Shown one piece after another: positions 51,752-62,001 of a DNA stretch of 64,000 nucleotides. The stretch lies in NCBI GenBank assembly GCA_903861645.1, contig CAIOVE010000018.1, positions 1 to 64,000 on the forward strand. Reading direction: 5' to 3'. Within the stretch, counting starts at the first letter, position 1, and each line of letters begins with the position of its first letter. The position numbers and the translations under genes were made by a program. Below the pieces are notes generated by a model. It did no database searches. It was not told where the DNA came from and was given only the letters and a program-made list of their open reading frames with translations. The stretch is from an uncultured Hyphomicrobiales bacterium. GTDB taxonomy: Bacteria > Pseudomonadota > Alphaproteobacteria > Rhizobiales > Beijerinckiaceae.

Positions 51752-53952
51752 GCGGCCTTCTTGGGCGCGAAGCGCTTGTAGAACGTCTCGCCCCTTGCCG
51801 CCATTTCAACCAGCAGTTTCGGCGGCGCGAAGCGCGGACCGTGACGCGTCGCGAGCTTCTCGCACAGGGCGACGAAGGCCTTGGCGCCCATGCCGTCGAT
51901 ATAGCTCAGCGTGCCGCCGGTGAAGGGCGCGAAGCCGAAGCCGAGGATGGAGCCGACATCGGCCTCGCGTGGATCGACAACCACGCCCTCCTCCATCGTG
52001 CGCGCGGCCTCGACCGATTGCGTGACGAGCAGACGATCCTTCAGTTCCTCGACGTCGATGGCGTCGGGATCGAGGTGTTTCGGTTGCAGGGCGGCGAGGC
52101 CCGGCCAGAGCTTTTTCGCGCCCTTCTCGGGGTAATCATAAAAGCCCTTGCCGTTCTTGCGGCCGAGCCGCCCGCCCTTGACGACGAGTTCCTCCAGCAG
52201 CTTTTCCTGCGCTGGGTCGATGGCGTCGGCGCCGAGATCCTTCTTGGTCGCCTGCACGATCTTCCAGGCGAGATCGAGCGCGACCTCGTCGTTGAGCGAC
52301 AGCGGGCCAACGGGCATGCCCGCCATGCGGCCGGCGTTCTCGATCATGGCGGCGGGCACGCCCTCCATGAGCATCAGATGGCCCTCGCGAATGTAGTTCA
52401 GCACGCAGCGGTTGGCGTAGAAGCCGCGCGTGTCGTTGACGACGATCGGCGTCTTTTTGATTTGCCGCACGAAATCCAGCGCGTGCGCCAGCGCCTTGTC
52501 GCCGGTCTTGTGACCGACGATGACCTCGACCAGCAACATCCGCTCGACCGGCGAGAAGAAATGAATGCCGATGAAATCCGCCGGCCGCGAGAAATTTTCC
52601 GCGAGGGAGCTGATCGGCAGGGTCGAGGTGTTGCTGGCGAAGATCACGTCCTTGCCCATGGCCGCCTCGGCCTTTTTGATCGCCGTCGCCTTGACGTCGC
52701 GATCCTCGAACACGGCCTCGACGACGAGATCGCAACCCGCGAGCTTGCCGTAATCGTCGGTCGCCTCGATACGCGACAGCAGCGCCTCGCGGTCGGCGGT
52801 GGTCGCGCGCCCGCGATTGATCTGCCCGGTGATGAGATTGCGCGAAACGTCCTTGCCCTTGTCGGCGGCGGCCTGATCGCGATCGATCAGCACGACCTCG
52901 ATTCCCGCGTTCGCGCTGACATAGGCGATGCTGGCGCCCATGAAGCCCGCGCCGATGACGCCGAGCCGTTTCACTTTCGCGGCGGGTTCGCCCGCTGGGC
53001 GGCGCGCGCCCTTGTTGAGTTCGCCCATGGAGACGAACAGCGAGCGGATCATCGCCGCCGCCTCCTTCGAGCGCAGGATATGCGCGAACCAGCGGCTCTC
53101 GATGCGCAGCGCCACGTCCATCGGGACTTGCAGGCCTTCATAGACGGCATGGAGGATCGCCTTGGCGGCGGGGTAATTATCCATCGTCTCGCGGCGATAG
53201 ATGGCGTTGGCCGCCGGCCACGTCATCATGCCCGCGGGCGAGAACACCTTGCCCGACGGCAGGCGGAAATCCTTGCGGTCCCAGGGGGCGACGGCCGAGC
53301 CGCCGCCGACGATCCAAGCCTTCGCCTTCGCGACGATGTCGCCAGCGGGCGCGACCTCGTTGACGAGGCCCATCTTCTGCGCGACGGCGCCCTTCAACTG
53401 GTCGCCCTTGAACATCATCTGCAAGGCGTCGCCCGTCTGCATCAGGCGCGACACGCGCTGCGAACCGCCCGCGCCGGGAAACAGGCCGATCTTGATCTCG
53501 GGCAGGCCGACGCGCGTCTTGTCGCTGTCGGACGCGACGCGATAGTGGCACGCGAGCGCCAGTTCGAAGGCGCCGCCGACGCAAACGCCGTTGATCGCGG
53601 CCGCCCATGGCTTGCCGCAGGTTTCGAGCTTTCGATAGAGTTGCGACAGCTTGCGGGTGCCGTCGAAGAAGGCCTGCATGGCCTTTTCCTCGCCATCGCG
53701 CGCGGCGAGATCGGCGAACTGGCGCGAGAATCCCTCGAGCATGGTGAGATCGGCGCCGCCGGAGAAATTATCCTTCCCCGATGTCACGACGCAGCCCTTG
53801 ATCGTGGCGTCGGCCACGACGGCGTCGATGACCTGCTCAAGCTCGCTCATCACGTCGAGGGTGATGACATTCATCGAACGGCCGGGCATGTCCCAGGTCA
53901 GCAGGGCCACGCCATCGGCGTCGGTCTCGAAACGGAAATTGACAAGGTTCAT
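51748..53952 (-). CDS. Fatty-acid oxidation multifunctional enzyme (FadB/FadJ type)
   Basis: 734 residues from the ATG at 53952 (GAGGG upstream). The enoyl-CoA hydratase domain is at about 1-200 (CVTSGKDNFSGGADLTMLEG, INGVCVGGAFELALACHYR). The 3-hydroxyacyl-CoA dehydrogenase domain starts near residue 330 with RLGVIGAGFMGASIAYVSA and contains FIGIHFFSPVERMLLVEVI and FYANRCVLNYIREGHLM. It catalyses hydration and NAD-dependent dehydrogenation in beta-oxidation. It is two bases after the thiolase stop, and the thioesterase overlaps its end. Confidence 0.93.
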   Translation of the reverse strand: MNLVNFRFETDADGVALLTWDMPGRSMNVITLDVMSELEQVIDAVVADATIKGCVVTSGKDNFSGGADLTMLEGFSRQFADLAARDGEEKAMQAFFDGTRKLSQLYRKLETCGKPWAAAINGVCVGGAFELALACHYRVASDSDKTRVGLPEIKIGLFPGAGGSQRVSRLMQTGDALQMMFKGDQLKGAVAQKMGLVNEVAPAGDIVAKAKAWIVGGGSAVAPWDRKDFRLPSGKVFSPAGMMTWPAANAIYRRETMDNYPAAKAILHAVYEGLQVPMDVALRIESRWFAHILRSKEAAAMIRSLFVSMGELNKGARRPAGEPAAKVKRLGVIGAGFMGASIAYVSANAGIEVVLIDRDQAAADKGKDVSRNLITGQINRGRATTADREALLSRIEATDDYGKLAGCDLVVEAVFEDRDVKATAIKKAEAAMGKDVIFASNTSTLPISSLAENFSRPADFIGIHFFSPVERMLLVEVIVGHKTGDKALAHALDFVRQIKKTPIVVNDTRGFYANRCVLNYIREGHLMLMEGVPAAMIENAGRMAGMPVGPLSLNDEVALDLAWKIVQATKKDLGADAIDPAQEKLLEELVVKGGRLGRKNGKGFYDYPEKGAKKLWPGLAALQPKHLDPDAIDVEELKDRLLVTQSVEAARTMEEGVVVDPREADVGSILGFGFAPFTGGTLSYIDGMGAKAFVALCEKLATRHGPRFAPPKLLVEMAARGETFYKRFAPKKAA

Positions 53953-53954
53953 GG

Positions 53955-55163
53955 TCACACCCTCTCGATGATGGTCGCGGTGCCCATGCCACCGCCGATG
54001 CACAGCGTGATGAGGGCCGTGGATTTGCCGGAGCGTTCGAGTTCGTCGAGCGCCGTGCCGAGGATCATCGCGCCGGTGGCGCCGAGCGGATGGCCGAGCG
54101 CGATGGCGCCGCCGTTGACGTTGACCTTGTCGGCGGACACGTCGAACGCCTGCAGGAAGCGCAGCACAACGGAAGCGAAAGCCTCGTTGACCTCGAAGAG
54201 ATCGATATCGGCGATCGACATGCCGGCGCGCGCCAGAACCTTCTTCGTCACGTCGACGGGGCCCGTCAGCATGATCGCCGGCTCGGAGCCAATGTTGGCG
54301 AAGGCGCGGATGCGACCGCGCGGCTTGAGCCCGGCCTTCTTGCCGGCCTCGGCGTTGCCGATGAGCACCGCGGCCGCGCCATCGACGATGCCCGACGAGT
54401 TGCCCGCGTGATGGACGTGGTTCAGCGCCTCGATCTCGGGATGCGCCTGCAACGCGACCGCGCCGAATCCGCCCTGTTCGGCCATCATCGTGAACGAGGG
54501 CTTGAGCGCGGCAAGCGACTGCATGTCGGTCGATGGCCGCATGTGTTCGTCATGGGCCAGAATGGTCAGGCCGTTGACGTCCTTCACCGGCACGACGGAT
54601 TTCGCGAAACGTCCTTCCGCCCACGATTTGCCGGCGCGCTTCTGCGATTCGACCGCGTAGGCGTCGACGTCGTCGCGCGAGAAGCCGTATTTGGTGGCGA
54701 TCAGATCGGCCGAGACGCCCTGCGGCATGAAATAGGCGGGAATGGCGATGGCGGGGTCGACCGGCCACGCCCCGCCCGACGCGCCGATGCCGACGCGGCT
54801 CATGGATTCGACGCCGCCGCCGATGGTCATGTCGTGCTGGCCGGACATGACCTGCGCCGCGGCGAAATTCACGGAGTCGAGGCCCGAGGCACAGAAGCGG
54901 TTGATCTGCACGCCCGGCACGTGATTGCCGTAGCCCGCCGTCAACGCCGCCATGCGGGCGATGTCGCCGCCCGCCTCGCCGACCGGGTCGACGCAGCCCA
55001 TCACGACGTCGTCGACGAGATGCGTGTCGAGTTGATTGCGCTCGCGGATCGCCTTCAGCGCCGTCGTCGCGAGACCGAGGGTCGAGACTTCATGCAGCGC
55101 GCCATCCGGCTTGCCGCGGCCGCGCGGCGTGCGCACGGCGTCATAGATGAATGCGTCCGTCAT
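53955..55163 (-). CDS. Acetyl-CoA acyltransferase (thiolase)
   Basis: 402 residues from the ATG at 55163, with GAGGAG 6 bases upstream. Catalytic Cys91 is in [13 protein letters not shown], the active-site His in [15 protein letters not shown] and the second Cys in [10 protein letters not shown]. With FadB/J and acyl-CoA dehydrogenase on the same strand it completes the beta-oxidation cycle (FadA/FadI role). Biosynthetic acetoacetyl-CoA thiolase activity is less likely from context. Confidence 0.93.
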   Translation of the reverse strand: MTDAFIYDAVRTPRGRGKPDGALHEVSTLGLATTALKAIRERNQLDTHLVDDVVMGCVDPVGEAGGDIARMAALTAGYGNHVPGVQINRFCASGLDSVNFAAAQVMSGQHDMTIGGGVESMSRVGIGASGGAWPVDPAIAIPAYFMPQGVSADLIATKYGFSRDDVDAYAVESQKRAGKSWAEGRFAKSVVPVKDVNGLTILAHDEHMRPSTDMQSLAALKPSFTMMAEQGGFGAVALQAHPEIEALNHVHHAGNSSGIVDGAAAVLIGNAEAGKKAGLKPRGRIRAFANIGSEPAIMLTGPVDVTKKVLARAGMSIADIDLFEVNEAFASVVLRFLQAFDVSADKVNVNGGAIALGHPLGATGAMILGTALDELERSGKSTALITLCIGGGMGTATIIERV

Positions 55164-55210
55164 CGTCGTCTCCTCAAGGCCCTGGCGCGCGTCGGGCGCT
55201 ATTTCTAGTC

Positions 55211-57004
55211 TCAGAACATCTCCGCGGGCAGCGACATCATCGTGTCGGCGCCGGTCTGGATGCGGGCGAGATGCGCCGATGTTTCCGGCATCATCCGTTC
55301 CATGAAAAACCGTCCGAGCGTCAGCTTGGCGTCCATCGCCGCGGCGGCGCTCGCGTCGGCGGACTTTTTCTCCATCGCGGCGCGCGCGATGCGGCACCAC
55401 ATATAGCCGAGCGCGGTCAGGCCAAACAGGTGCATGTAGTCGTAGGAGCCGGCGCCGGCGTTGTCGGGTTTCGCCATGGCGTTCTGCATGAACCACATGG
55501 TGGCCTTTTGCAGGTCGCCGAGGCCAGCCTGCAAGCCCTTGAGATAGGGCGTCATTTCTGCATTGGCGCCATTCTCCTTGATGAACGCCTGCGTCTCGGC
55601 GAAGAACGCCGTCAACGCCCGGCCGCCATCCTTGCGCAGCTTGCGCCCGACGAGATCAAGCGCCTGAATGCCGTTGGCGCCCTCGTAAATCATGGCGATG
55701 CGCGCGTCGCGGACGAATTGCTCCATGCCCCATTCGGCGATGTAGCCATGACCGCCGAACACCTGCTGCGCCTTGACGGCGTTGTCGAAGCCGCGATCGG
55801 TGAAGACGCCCTTCATCACCGGCGTCATCAGGCCGAGCAGATCGTCGGACTTCTGGCGCTCCTTCTCGTCCGGCGAGCGGCGCGACATGTCCGCGTGCAA
55901 ACAGCTCCAGATGGTCAACGCGCTGGCGGCCTCGTTGAAAGCGCGGATTTCCATCAGCATGCGCCGGATGTCGGGATGCACGAGTAGCGAATCGGCGGGT
56001 TTTTCGGGCGATTTCGGTCCCGTGAGCGCGCGGCCCTGCAAGCGGTCGCGCGCATAGGCGACGGCGTTCTGATAGGCGACGTCGGAAATCGCTAGTCCCT
56101 GAATGGCGACGCCGAGGCGCGCCTCGTTCATCATCACGAACATGGCGTTGAGGCCGCGGTTGGCCTCGCCGATCAGAAATCCCTTCGCGCCGTCGAAGTT
56201 CATCACGCAGGTCGAATTGGCGTGAATGCCCATCTTGTGCTCGATCGAACCGCAGGACGCCGCGTTGCGCGCGCCCGGCGTTCCATCGGCGTTGGGCAGG
56301 AACTTCGGCACGATGAACAACGAGATGCCGCGCGTGCCGGCCGGGGCGCCCTCGATACGCGCGAGCACGAGATGCACGATGTTCTCGGCGAGGTCGTGCT
56401 CGCCGGCCGAGATGAAAATCTTCTGCCCGGTGATGGCGTATGAACCGTCGGCGGCGGGAACCGCCCTTGTCTTCAAAAGGCCGAGATCGGTGCCGCAATG
56501 CGGCTCCGTCAGGTTCATCGTGCCGGTCCAGACGCCGGCGATCATCCTGGGAAGATATATCGACTTCAGCGCGTCGGAGGCGTGTTCGGTAATGGCGGCG
56601 ATCGCGCTCTGGGTCAGGCCGGGATACATGGTGAAAGCCATGTTCGCGGAGGCGGAATACTGGTTGATCAACGCCGCGAGCGTGTAGGGCAGGCCCTGCC
56701 CGCCATGATCGGCGGTGGCGGCGAGGCCGATCCAGCCGCCGTCCACATAGGCCTTGTAGGCTTCCTTGAAACCCTTGGGCGTCGTGACGCCGCCATCGGC
56801 GTGGCGGACGCAGCCCTCCTTGTCGCCGGTGATGTTGAGGGGCTGCAAAACCTCCTCGCAAAGACGCGCGCCCTCCTGCAGGATGGCCTCGACGATATCG
56901 GGCGTCGTGTCGCCAAATCCCGGCAGATTGCTGTAGCGGTTCCACTGGAAAACATCGTTCAGCAAAAACAGCGTATCCGCGACGGGCGCCTGATAGGTCG
57001 GCAT
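55211..57004 (-). CDS. Acyl-CoA dehydrogenase, long C-terminal-extension type
   Basis: 597 residues, larger than the classical 380-residue enzymes because of an extra C-terminal domain, as in FadE5-like and DmdC-like members. Flavin-binding block: [20 protein letters not shown], with [40 protein letters not shown] is followed by [16 protein letters not shown], which places the catalytic Glu. It oxidises acyl-CoA to enoyl-CoA with an electron-transferring flavoprotein. The start [19 protein letters not shown] is typical of this group. First gene of the operon, 47 bases before the thiolase. Confidence 0.93.
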   Translation of the reverse strand: MPTYQAPVADTLFLLNDVFQWNRYSNLPGFGDTTPDIVEAILQEGARLCEEVLQPLNITGDKEGCVRHADGGVTTPKGFKEAYKAYVDGGWIGLAATADHGGQGLPYTLAALINQYSASANMAFTMYPGLTQSAIAAITEHASDALKSIYLPRMIAGVWTGTMNLTEPHCGTDLGLLKTRAVPAADGSYAITGQKIFISAGEHDLAENIVHLVLARIEGAPAGTRGISLFIVPKFLPNADGTPGARNAASCGSIEHKMGIHANSTCVMNFDGAKGFLIGEANRGLNAMFVMMNEARLGVAIQGLAISDVAYQNAVAYARDRLQGRALTGPKSPEKPADSLLVHPDIRRMLMEIRAFNEAASALTIWSCLHADMSRRSPDEKERQKSDDLLGLMTPVMKGVFTDRGFDNAVKAQQVFGGHGYIAEWGMEQFVRDARIAMIYEGANGIQALDLVGRKLRKDGGRALTAFFAETQAFIKENGANAEMTPYLKGLQAGLGDLQKATMWFMQNAMAKPDNAGAGSYDYMHLFGLTALGYMWCRIARAAMEKKSADASAAAAMDAKLTLGRFFMERMMPETSAHLARIQTGADTMMSLPAEMF

Positions 57005-57141
57005 GGAAGGCTCCTGGGGCGTATCGCCCTCGTGAGATTAGCGACTCGCGGCGACGGCACAACGCCGAGGCTTGGCCAATCCGCTATTGGTTCATATGTA
57101 AACTAAAAGGGTCCGTCCCGCAACCGTCATCGCCGCCGAAA

Positions 57142-57181
57142 TGAAAATCGCCCGGAGCAGCGGGGGGAGGCTGCTCCGGGC
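57142..57181 (-). terminator. Rho-independent terminator of the small exported protein gene
   Basis: GCCCGGAGCAGC (57150-57161) and GCTGCTCCGGGC (57170-57181) form a 12-base perfect stem with an 8-base loop. On the minus strand the stem is followed by GATTTTCATTT, giving a short U-run. It lies about 40 bases beyond the stop of the gene at 57220-57498. Confidence 0.8.
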
Positions 57182-57219
57182 GTCATCGCCGGACCGAGGG
57201 GGGATTCGCCGACGAGAGA

Positions 57220-57498
57220 CTATTCAGCGCATTCGAGGGTATGGATGAGCGTCTCACGGCCATCTGGCGCGAAGCCGCGGCGCGTGACGCGCACGCAATC
57301 CTCGTCCTCCGGGCCATGGGCGGGCCGCATGGACAGCCCGCGGCCGTTCGTCAGCGTTCGCGCGGCCGGATGGGAGTCGTGGTCCGGGCCAAGGGAAATC
57401 GCGGCGGTCGCCGTGCCCGCGCCGAGCGCGACAACGAAAAGGCCGGTCAGCAAAATGTTCGTGAATTCGGCGCGACGCGGCTTGATGATCTTGTCCAT
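57220..57498 (-). CDS. Small exported or membrane-anchored protein, unknown function
   Basis: 92 residues from the ATG at 57498, chosen because GGGAGG lies 6 bases upstream; the open frame continues to 57687 without a ribosome site. Residues 1-14 are basic, followed by a hydrophobic stretch NILLTGLFVVALGAGTATAA that would act as a signal or anchor. The remaining 55 residues contain two cysteines (DEDCVRVTRRGF and HTLECAE), which could form a disulfide in the periplasm. No family recognised. A strong terminator follows, so it is monocistronic. Confidence 0.7.
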   Translation of the reverse strand: MDKIIKPRRAEFTNILLTGLFVVALGAGTATAAISLGPDHDSHPAARTLTNGRGLSMRPAHGPEDEDCVRVTRRGFAPDGRETLIHTLECAE

Positions 57499-57692
57499 GT
57501 TGGCCTCCCGGGCTTCCATGTCCGCAACATGCGATGGCGCATGAACGGCGTAAGTGCGTTGTCGCACGCGCGGGTCGCGCGGCCCACTATCGGCAAATAC
57601 GCAAGCGGCGCGGCGATGGTTACAATCCTCACGCGAACGTGACGGCGCGCGCGGCCTTGACGAAGCAACCCGGCGCGCGCAGGTCATCGCGC

Positions 57693-58622
57693 ATGAGCCA
57701 GAACCAGACCCACGCGATCCACGCCTCGTCGGGCGACCTCATCGCCGACCGCCGTTTCGCCTGGGGCGAGGCCGCCGCGCGCGACGGCGATCACGCCGCG
57801 GCGATCGATCTTTTCGCGCAGACGCTCGAACTGACGCCGGACTGGGCGCCCGGCTGGCTGGCGCTGGGCGAGGCGCGCCAGAAAATCGGCGATGTCGAGG
57901 GCGCGCGCGAGGCCTTCGCCTGCGCCGACGCGCTCGACATGGATGGCCAGTTGGGCGCGCGCCTGCGCCTGTCGGCGCTCGGGGCGGGCGCCGCGCCCGC
58001 GGTCGCCCCGGAAGCCTACGTGCGCGACCTGTTCGATCAATACGCCGCGCGCTTCGACGCGCATCTGACGGGCGCGCTCGCCTATCGCGGCCCGGACGTC
58101 CTGCTGGCGGCGGTCGAGGCCGTCGCGCCGGGGCGGCGCTTCGGCCTCCTGCTCGATCTCGGATGCGGCACGGGTCTGGCGGCGCGCGCCTTCGCGCAAC
58201 GCGTTGAAACGATGGATGGCGTCGACCTGTCGCCCGCGATGATCGCGGAAGCCGACAAGACCCGTCTTTATCGCCGACTGGTCGCGGGCGAACTCGTCGC
58301 CTTCCTGAACAATTGTCCGGCGGGCGCGGCTGATCTCGCCATCGCGGCGGATGTTTTTGTTTACATGGGCGATCTTGCTCCGACCTTCGCGGCCGCCCAT
58401 CGCGCGCTCGCGCCCAGCGGCCTGTTCGCCTTCACCACGCAGGCTTGCGAAAGCGGCGACTGGCGGGTGGGCGCGGACCTGCGCTACGCCCATTCAGCCG
58501 CCTATCTGCGCGCGGCCGCCATCACCGCCGGCTTCGAGACGCGCGCGCTCGATCCTGTCTCGACGCGTCGCGACGCGGGCGTCGACGTGCCCGGACTGGT
58601 CTGCGTGCTCGCGCGGGCCTAA
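57693..58622 (+). CDS. TPR-containing SAM-dependent methyltransferase
   Basis: 309 residues from the ATG at 57693. Residues about 20-105 form TPR-like repeats: WGEAAARDGDHAAAIDLFAQ, DWAPGWLALGEARQKIGDVE and GAREAFACADALD. The methyltransferase domain then shows VRDLFDQYAARFDAHLTG and LLLDLGCGTGLAARAFA, with MDGVDLSPAMIAEA. This architecture is common in alphaproteobacteria, but the acceptor is unknown. It lies 9 bases before the helicase gene on the same strand. Confidence 0.85.
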   Translation: MSQNQTHAIHASSGDLIADRRFAWGEAAARDGDHAAAIDLFAQTLELTPDWAPGWLALGEARQKIGDVEGAREAFACADALDMDGQLGARLRLSALGAGAAPAVAPEAYVRDLFDQYAARFDAHLTGALAYRGPDVLLAAVEAVAPGRRFGLLLDLGCGTGLAARAFAQRVETMDGVDLSPAMIAEADKTRLYRRLVAGELVAFLNNCPAGAADLAIAADVFVYMGDLAPTFAAAHRALAPSGLFAFTTQACESGDWRVGADLRYAHSAAYLRAAAITAGFETRALDPVSTRRDAGVDVPGLVCVLARA

Positions 58623-58631
58623 CCTGCGCAA

Positions 58632-61205
58632 GTGAAACGCGCTCCGCCATCGCCGCTGCCCGCCGTCTTCCAGACCTGGTTCGCCACGCGCGGCTGGACC
58701 CCGCGCGCGCATCAGCTCGACCTGCTGACCAAGGCCCGCGCGGGCGACAGCGCCCTGCTCATCGCGCCAACCGGCGCGGGCAAGACACTGGCGGGTTTCC
58801 TGCCGACGCTTGTCGAACTGTCGTCGCGGCCCCGGCGAACGCGCGGCGCGGGCCTGCACACGCTTTATATTTCGCCGTTGAAGGCGCTGGCGAGCGACGT
58901 CGCCCGCAACCTCGAAACGCCCATCGCGGACATGGGCCTCGATATCCGCGTGGAAACACGCACCGGCGACACCCCGGCCTCCAAGCGCCTGCGTCAGCGC
59001 CGCGATCCGCCGGACATTCTGCTAACGACGCCCGAGCAACTGGCGCTGCTGCTCGCCAGCGACGACGCGACGACACTGTTCGCGACGGTTCGCCGCGTGG
59101 TGCTTGACGAGTTGCACGCCATCGTCGCCTCCAAGCGTGGCGACCTGCTGGCGCTGGGTCTGGCGCGGTTGCGACGCCTCGCGCCGGAGGCGACGACCGT
59201 TGGCCTTTCGGCGACCGTGCGCGAGCCCGACGAATTGCGCCGCTGGCTGGTCGATCGCCGCGCCGGCAAGAAGGCCGCGCTGGTGGTCGCGCCGCCCGGC
59301 GCGCCCGCCGAACTCTCCATGCTCGACACGCGCGAACGCCTGCCATGGGCTGGCCATGGCGCCGCGCACGCCATTCATGAAATCTACGAACGGATCAAGG
59401 GCGCGAAAACGACGCTGGTTTTCGTCAACACGCGCGCGCAGGCGGAAGCGATCTTCCAGCAACTCTGGCATATCAACGAGGATGGTCTCGCCATCGCGCT
59501 GCATCACGGGTCGCTGGACGCTGGCCAGCGTCGCAAGGTCGAGGCGGCCATGGTCGAGGGGCGGCTGAAGGCCGTCGTCTGCACCTCGACGCTCGATCTC
59601 GGCATTGACTGGGGCGATGTCGATCTCGTCATCAACGTCGGCGCGCCCAAGGGCGCGAGCCGGCTGCTGCAACGCATCGGCCGCGCCAATCATCGGCTCG
59701 ACGAACCTTCGCGGGCGGTCCTCGTGCCGGCGAACCGCTTCGAGGTTCTCGAATGTCGCGCCGCCATCGACGCCGCGGAAGCCGGCGCGCAGGACACGCA
59801 ACTGGCGCGCGAGGGCGGCCTCGACGTGCTATGCCAGCACATTCTCGGCATGGCCTGCGCCGGTCCGCTCGACGCGCGCGAGCTTTACGGCGAGGTCGTC
59901 TCCGCCGAACCCTACGCGGCGCTGTCGCAAGACCTGTTCGACGACGCGCTCGATTTCGTCGCGACGGGCGGCTACGCGCTCAAGTCCTATGACCGCTTCG
60001 CCAAGATCAAGCGCATGCAGGATGGCCGCTGGCGCGTCGCGCATCCAAAGATCGCGCAGGCCTATCGCATGAACGTCGGCACGATCGTCGAGTCGGAAAT
60101 GCTGCGTGTGCGGCTGGTGCGCGGCGCCGGGCCCGCGAAGCCCACGGGCTCGCCGCGCGGCGGCCAGCGGCTCATCAACTATCCCGCCAGGCTGTCGGGC
60201 GAATCCGCGCCGCAAGCCGCCTATACGGGCCGGGTGACGCGCGGCGGACGCGTGCTCGGCGAAATCGAGGAATATTTCCTCGAAATGCTCAGCCCCGGCG
60301 ACACGTTCCTGTTCGGCGGCGAAATCCTGTCGCTTGTCGGCATCGTGGAAAACGAGGCGCACGTGGCCCGCGCGCGCTCCGATTCGCCGAAAGTGCCTTC
60401 CTACGCGGGCGGCAAGTTTCCCCTGTCGACCTATCTGGCGGCGCGGGTGCGCGAGATCATTTCCAACCCCGCGAAATGGGAGCGGCTGCCGGAGCAGGTG
60501 CGCGAATGGCTCGCCCTGCAACGGGACAAGTCGATGTTGCCGCCGGCCAATCGCCTGCTGGTCGAGACGTTTCCGCGCGGCTCGCGGCATTTCCTCGTCT
60601 GCTATCCCTTCGAGGGCCGGCTGGCCCATCAGACGCTCGGCATGTTGTTGACGCGGCGCATGGAGCGCATGGGGTTGAAGCCGCAGGGCTTCGTCGCCAA
60701 CGAATACGCGCTGGCCGTCTGGTCGCTGGCGGATGTCTCGGCGCCGCGCGTCGACATGGCCGGTCTGTTCGCCCGCGACATGCTCGGCGACGATCTCGAG
60801 GAATGGCTGGAGGAATCCGCGCTGATGAAGCGCACCTTCCGCAATTGCGCGGTGATTTCCGGGCTCATCGAGCGGCGCTTTCCCGGCAAGGAGAAATCGG
60901 GGCGGCAGGTCACCATGTCGACCGATCTCGTCTACGACGTGCTGCGCCGCCACCAGCCCGATCACATCCTGTTGCGCGCGGCGCGCGCCGACGCGATGAC
61001 GGGCCTTCTGGATCTGGCGCGCCTCGCCGACATGCTGGCGCGCGTCGAGGGCAGGATCGTCCATCGCCGGCTGGCGCGGATATCCCCGCTCGCTGTGCCC
61101 GTGATGCTGGAAATAGGCCGCGAGCCGGTCTATGGCGAGGCGCAGGACCAGATTCTGGCGGAGGCCGCCAGCGTGCTGATCGATGACGCCATGGGCCCGG
61201 CATGA
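58632..61205 (+). CDS. Ligase-associated DEXH-box helicase, Lhr-type
   Basis: 857 residues from a GTG at 58632 without a clear ribosome site. Walker A is APTGAGKT at residues 45-52 and motif II is DELH at 159-162. Motif III (LSATVREPDEL) and motif VI (LLQRIGRANHRLDEPSRAVL) are present, followed by the long Lhr C-terminal region. The length and the overlapping pdeM gene identify the ligase-associated DNA-damage group. In the full module a 3' exonuclease and an ATP-dependent ligase are also present; they are not in this window. Confidence 0.9.
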   Translation: MKRAPPSPLPAVFQTWFATRGWTPRAHQLDLLTKARAGDSALLIAPTGAGKTLAGFLPTLVELSSRPRRTRGAGLHTLYISPLKALASDVARNLETPIADMGLDIRVETRTGDTPASKRLRQRRDPPDILLTTPEQLALLLASDDATTLFATVRRVVLDELHAIVASKRGDLLALGLARLRRLAPEATTVGLSATVREPDELRRWLVDRRAGKKAALVVAPPGAPAELSMLDTRERLPWAGHGAAHAIHEIYERIKGAKTTLVFVNTRAQAEAIFQQLWHINEDGLAIALHHGSLDAGQRRKVEAAMVEGRLKAVVCTSTLDLGIDWGDVDLVINVGAPKGASRLLQRIGRANHRLDEPSRAVLVPANRFEVLECRAAIDAAEAGAQDTQLAREGGLDVLCQHILGMACAGPLDARELYGEVVSAEPYAALSQDLFDDALDFVATGGYALKSYDRFAKIKRMQDGRWRVAHPKIAQAYRMNVGTIVESEMLRVRLVRGAGPAKPTGSPRGGQRLINYPARLSGESAPQAAYTGRVTRGGRVLGEIEEYFLEMLSPGDTFLFGGEILSLVGIVENEAHVARARSDSPKVPSYAGGKFPLSTYLAARVREIISNPAKWERLPEQVREWLALQRDKSMLPPANRLLVETFPRGSRHFLVCYPFEGRLAHQTLGMLLTRRMERMGLKPQGFVANEYALAVWSLADVSAPRVDMAGLFARDMLGDDLEEWLEESALMKRTFRNCAVISGLIERRFPGKEKSGRQVTMSTDLVYDVLRRHQPDHILLRAARADAMTGLLDLARLADMLARVEGRIVHRRLARISPLAVPVMLEIGREPVYGEAQDQILAEAASVLIDDAMGPA

Positions 61206-61909
61206 ACGTGAACGCGCCGACGATGCAATCCGCTCGCGAGGCCTTCGACCTCGCCGGCATGGCGGTCGCGCCCGACGCGTCGGGCGCCTTGTGGATCGCG
61301 GCGGAGCGGGCGCTCGTCGTCGCCGACCTGCATCTGGAAAAAGGCTCCGCCTTCGCCGAGCGGCGCGTGTTGCTGCCCCCCTATGACACCGCCGCGACGC
61401 TGGCGCGCCTGACCGCCGTCATCGCGCGGCATGATCCGCGCGTCGTGGTGGCGCTGGGCGATTCGTTTCACGATATCCGCGCCGGCGGCCGCATGACCGA
61501 GCGCGACCGGGATGGCCTGCGCGCCCTGACGTCGGGGCGCGAATGGATCTGGATTGCCGGCAATCACGACCCCGCGCCACCCGAGGGGCTGGGCGGCGTC
61601 GCCATGCCCGAACTGCGGCTGGCTTCGCTGACCCTGCGCCATGAGCCAGTCGTGGGATCGGCGCCGGGCGAAATCGCCGGCCATCTGCATCCGGTGGCGC
61701 GCGTCTGGTCGGAATCCGGCTCGACACGCCGGCGCTGTTTCGTCGGAGATGGAGCCCGCCTCGTGCTGCCCGCCTTCGGCGCCTACGCGGGCGGGCTGAA
61801 CATCCGCGACGTCGCTTTTGGCGGCCTGTTCAGGGGCGAGGTCCACGCGCACGCGCTGGGTCGCGACCGCGTCTATCGCGTGCCCATGAGCCGCTGCGCG
61901 CCCGACTGA
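61202..61909 (+). CDS. pdeM: Ligase-associated DNA-damage metallophosphoesterase PdeM
   Basis: 235 residues, start overlapping the helicase stop (ATGA). Calcineurin-like ligands: Asp42 and His44 (VVADLHLEKGSAF), GDSFHDIRAGG, GNHDPAPPEG and the C-terminal GHLHPVARVW. The opening LWIAAERALVVADLHLEKG and PAFGAYAGGLNI are hallmarks of PdeM. It is assigned to a DNA repair module with the Lhr-type helicase. Nuclease activity is a family expectation, not visible from sequence alone. Confidence 0.9.
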   Translation: MNVNAPTMQSAREAFDLAGMAVAPDASGALWIAAERALVVADLHLEKGSAFAERRVLLPPYDTAATLARLTAVIARHDPRVVVALGDSFHDIRAGGRMTERDRDGLRALTSGREWIWIAGNHDPAPPEGLGGVAMPELRLASLTLRHEPVVGSAPGEIAGHLHPVARVWSESGSTRRRCFVGDGARLVLPAFGAYAGGLNIRDVAFGGLFRGEVHAHALGRDRVYRVPMSRCAPD

Positions 61910-62001
61910 GCGCGCCCCTTCTCTTGCCGACCATCCGGCTGCTACAGTCGAGTTGAAAAACGACGCCGCCCGACGGCGCACCCTTTCTGGAGGAAGTCCG
62001 C

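Noticed and set aside
51841-54411. 856-residue plus-strand frame opposite the FadB/J-like gene
   Set aside because: Antisense shadow of a clearly conserved beta-oxidation enzyme.
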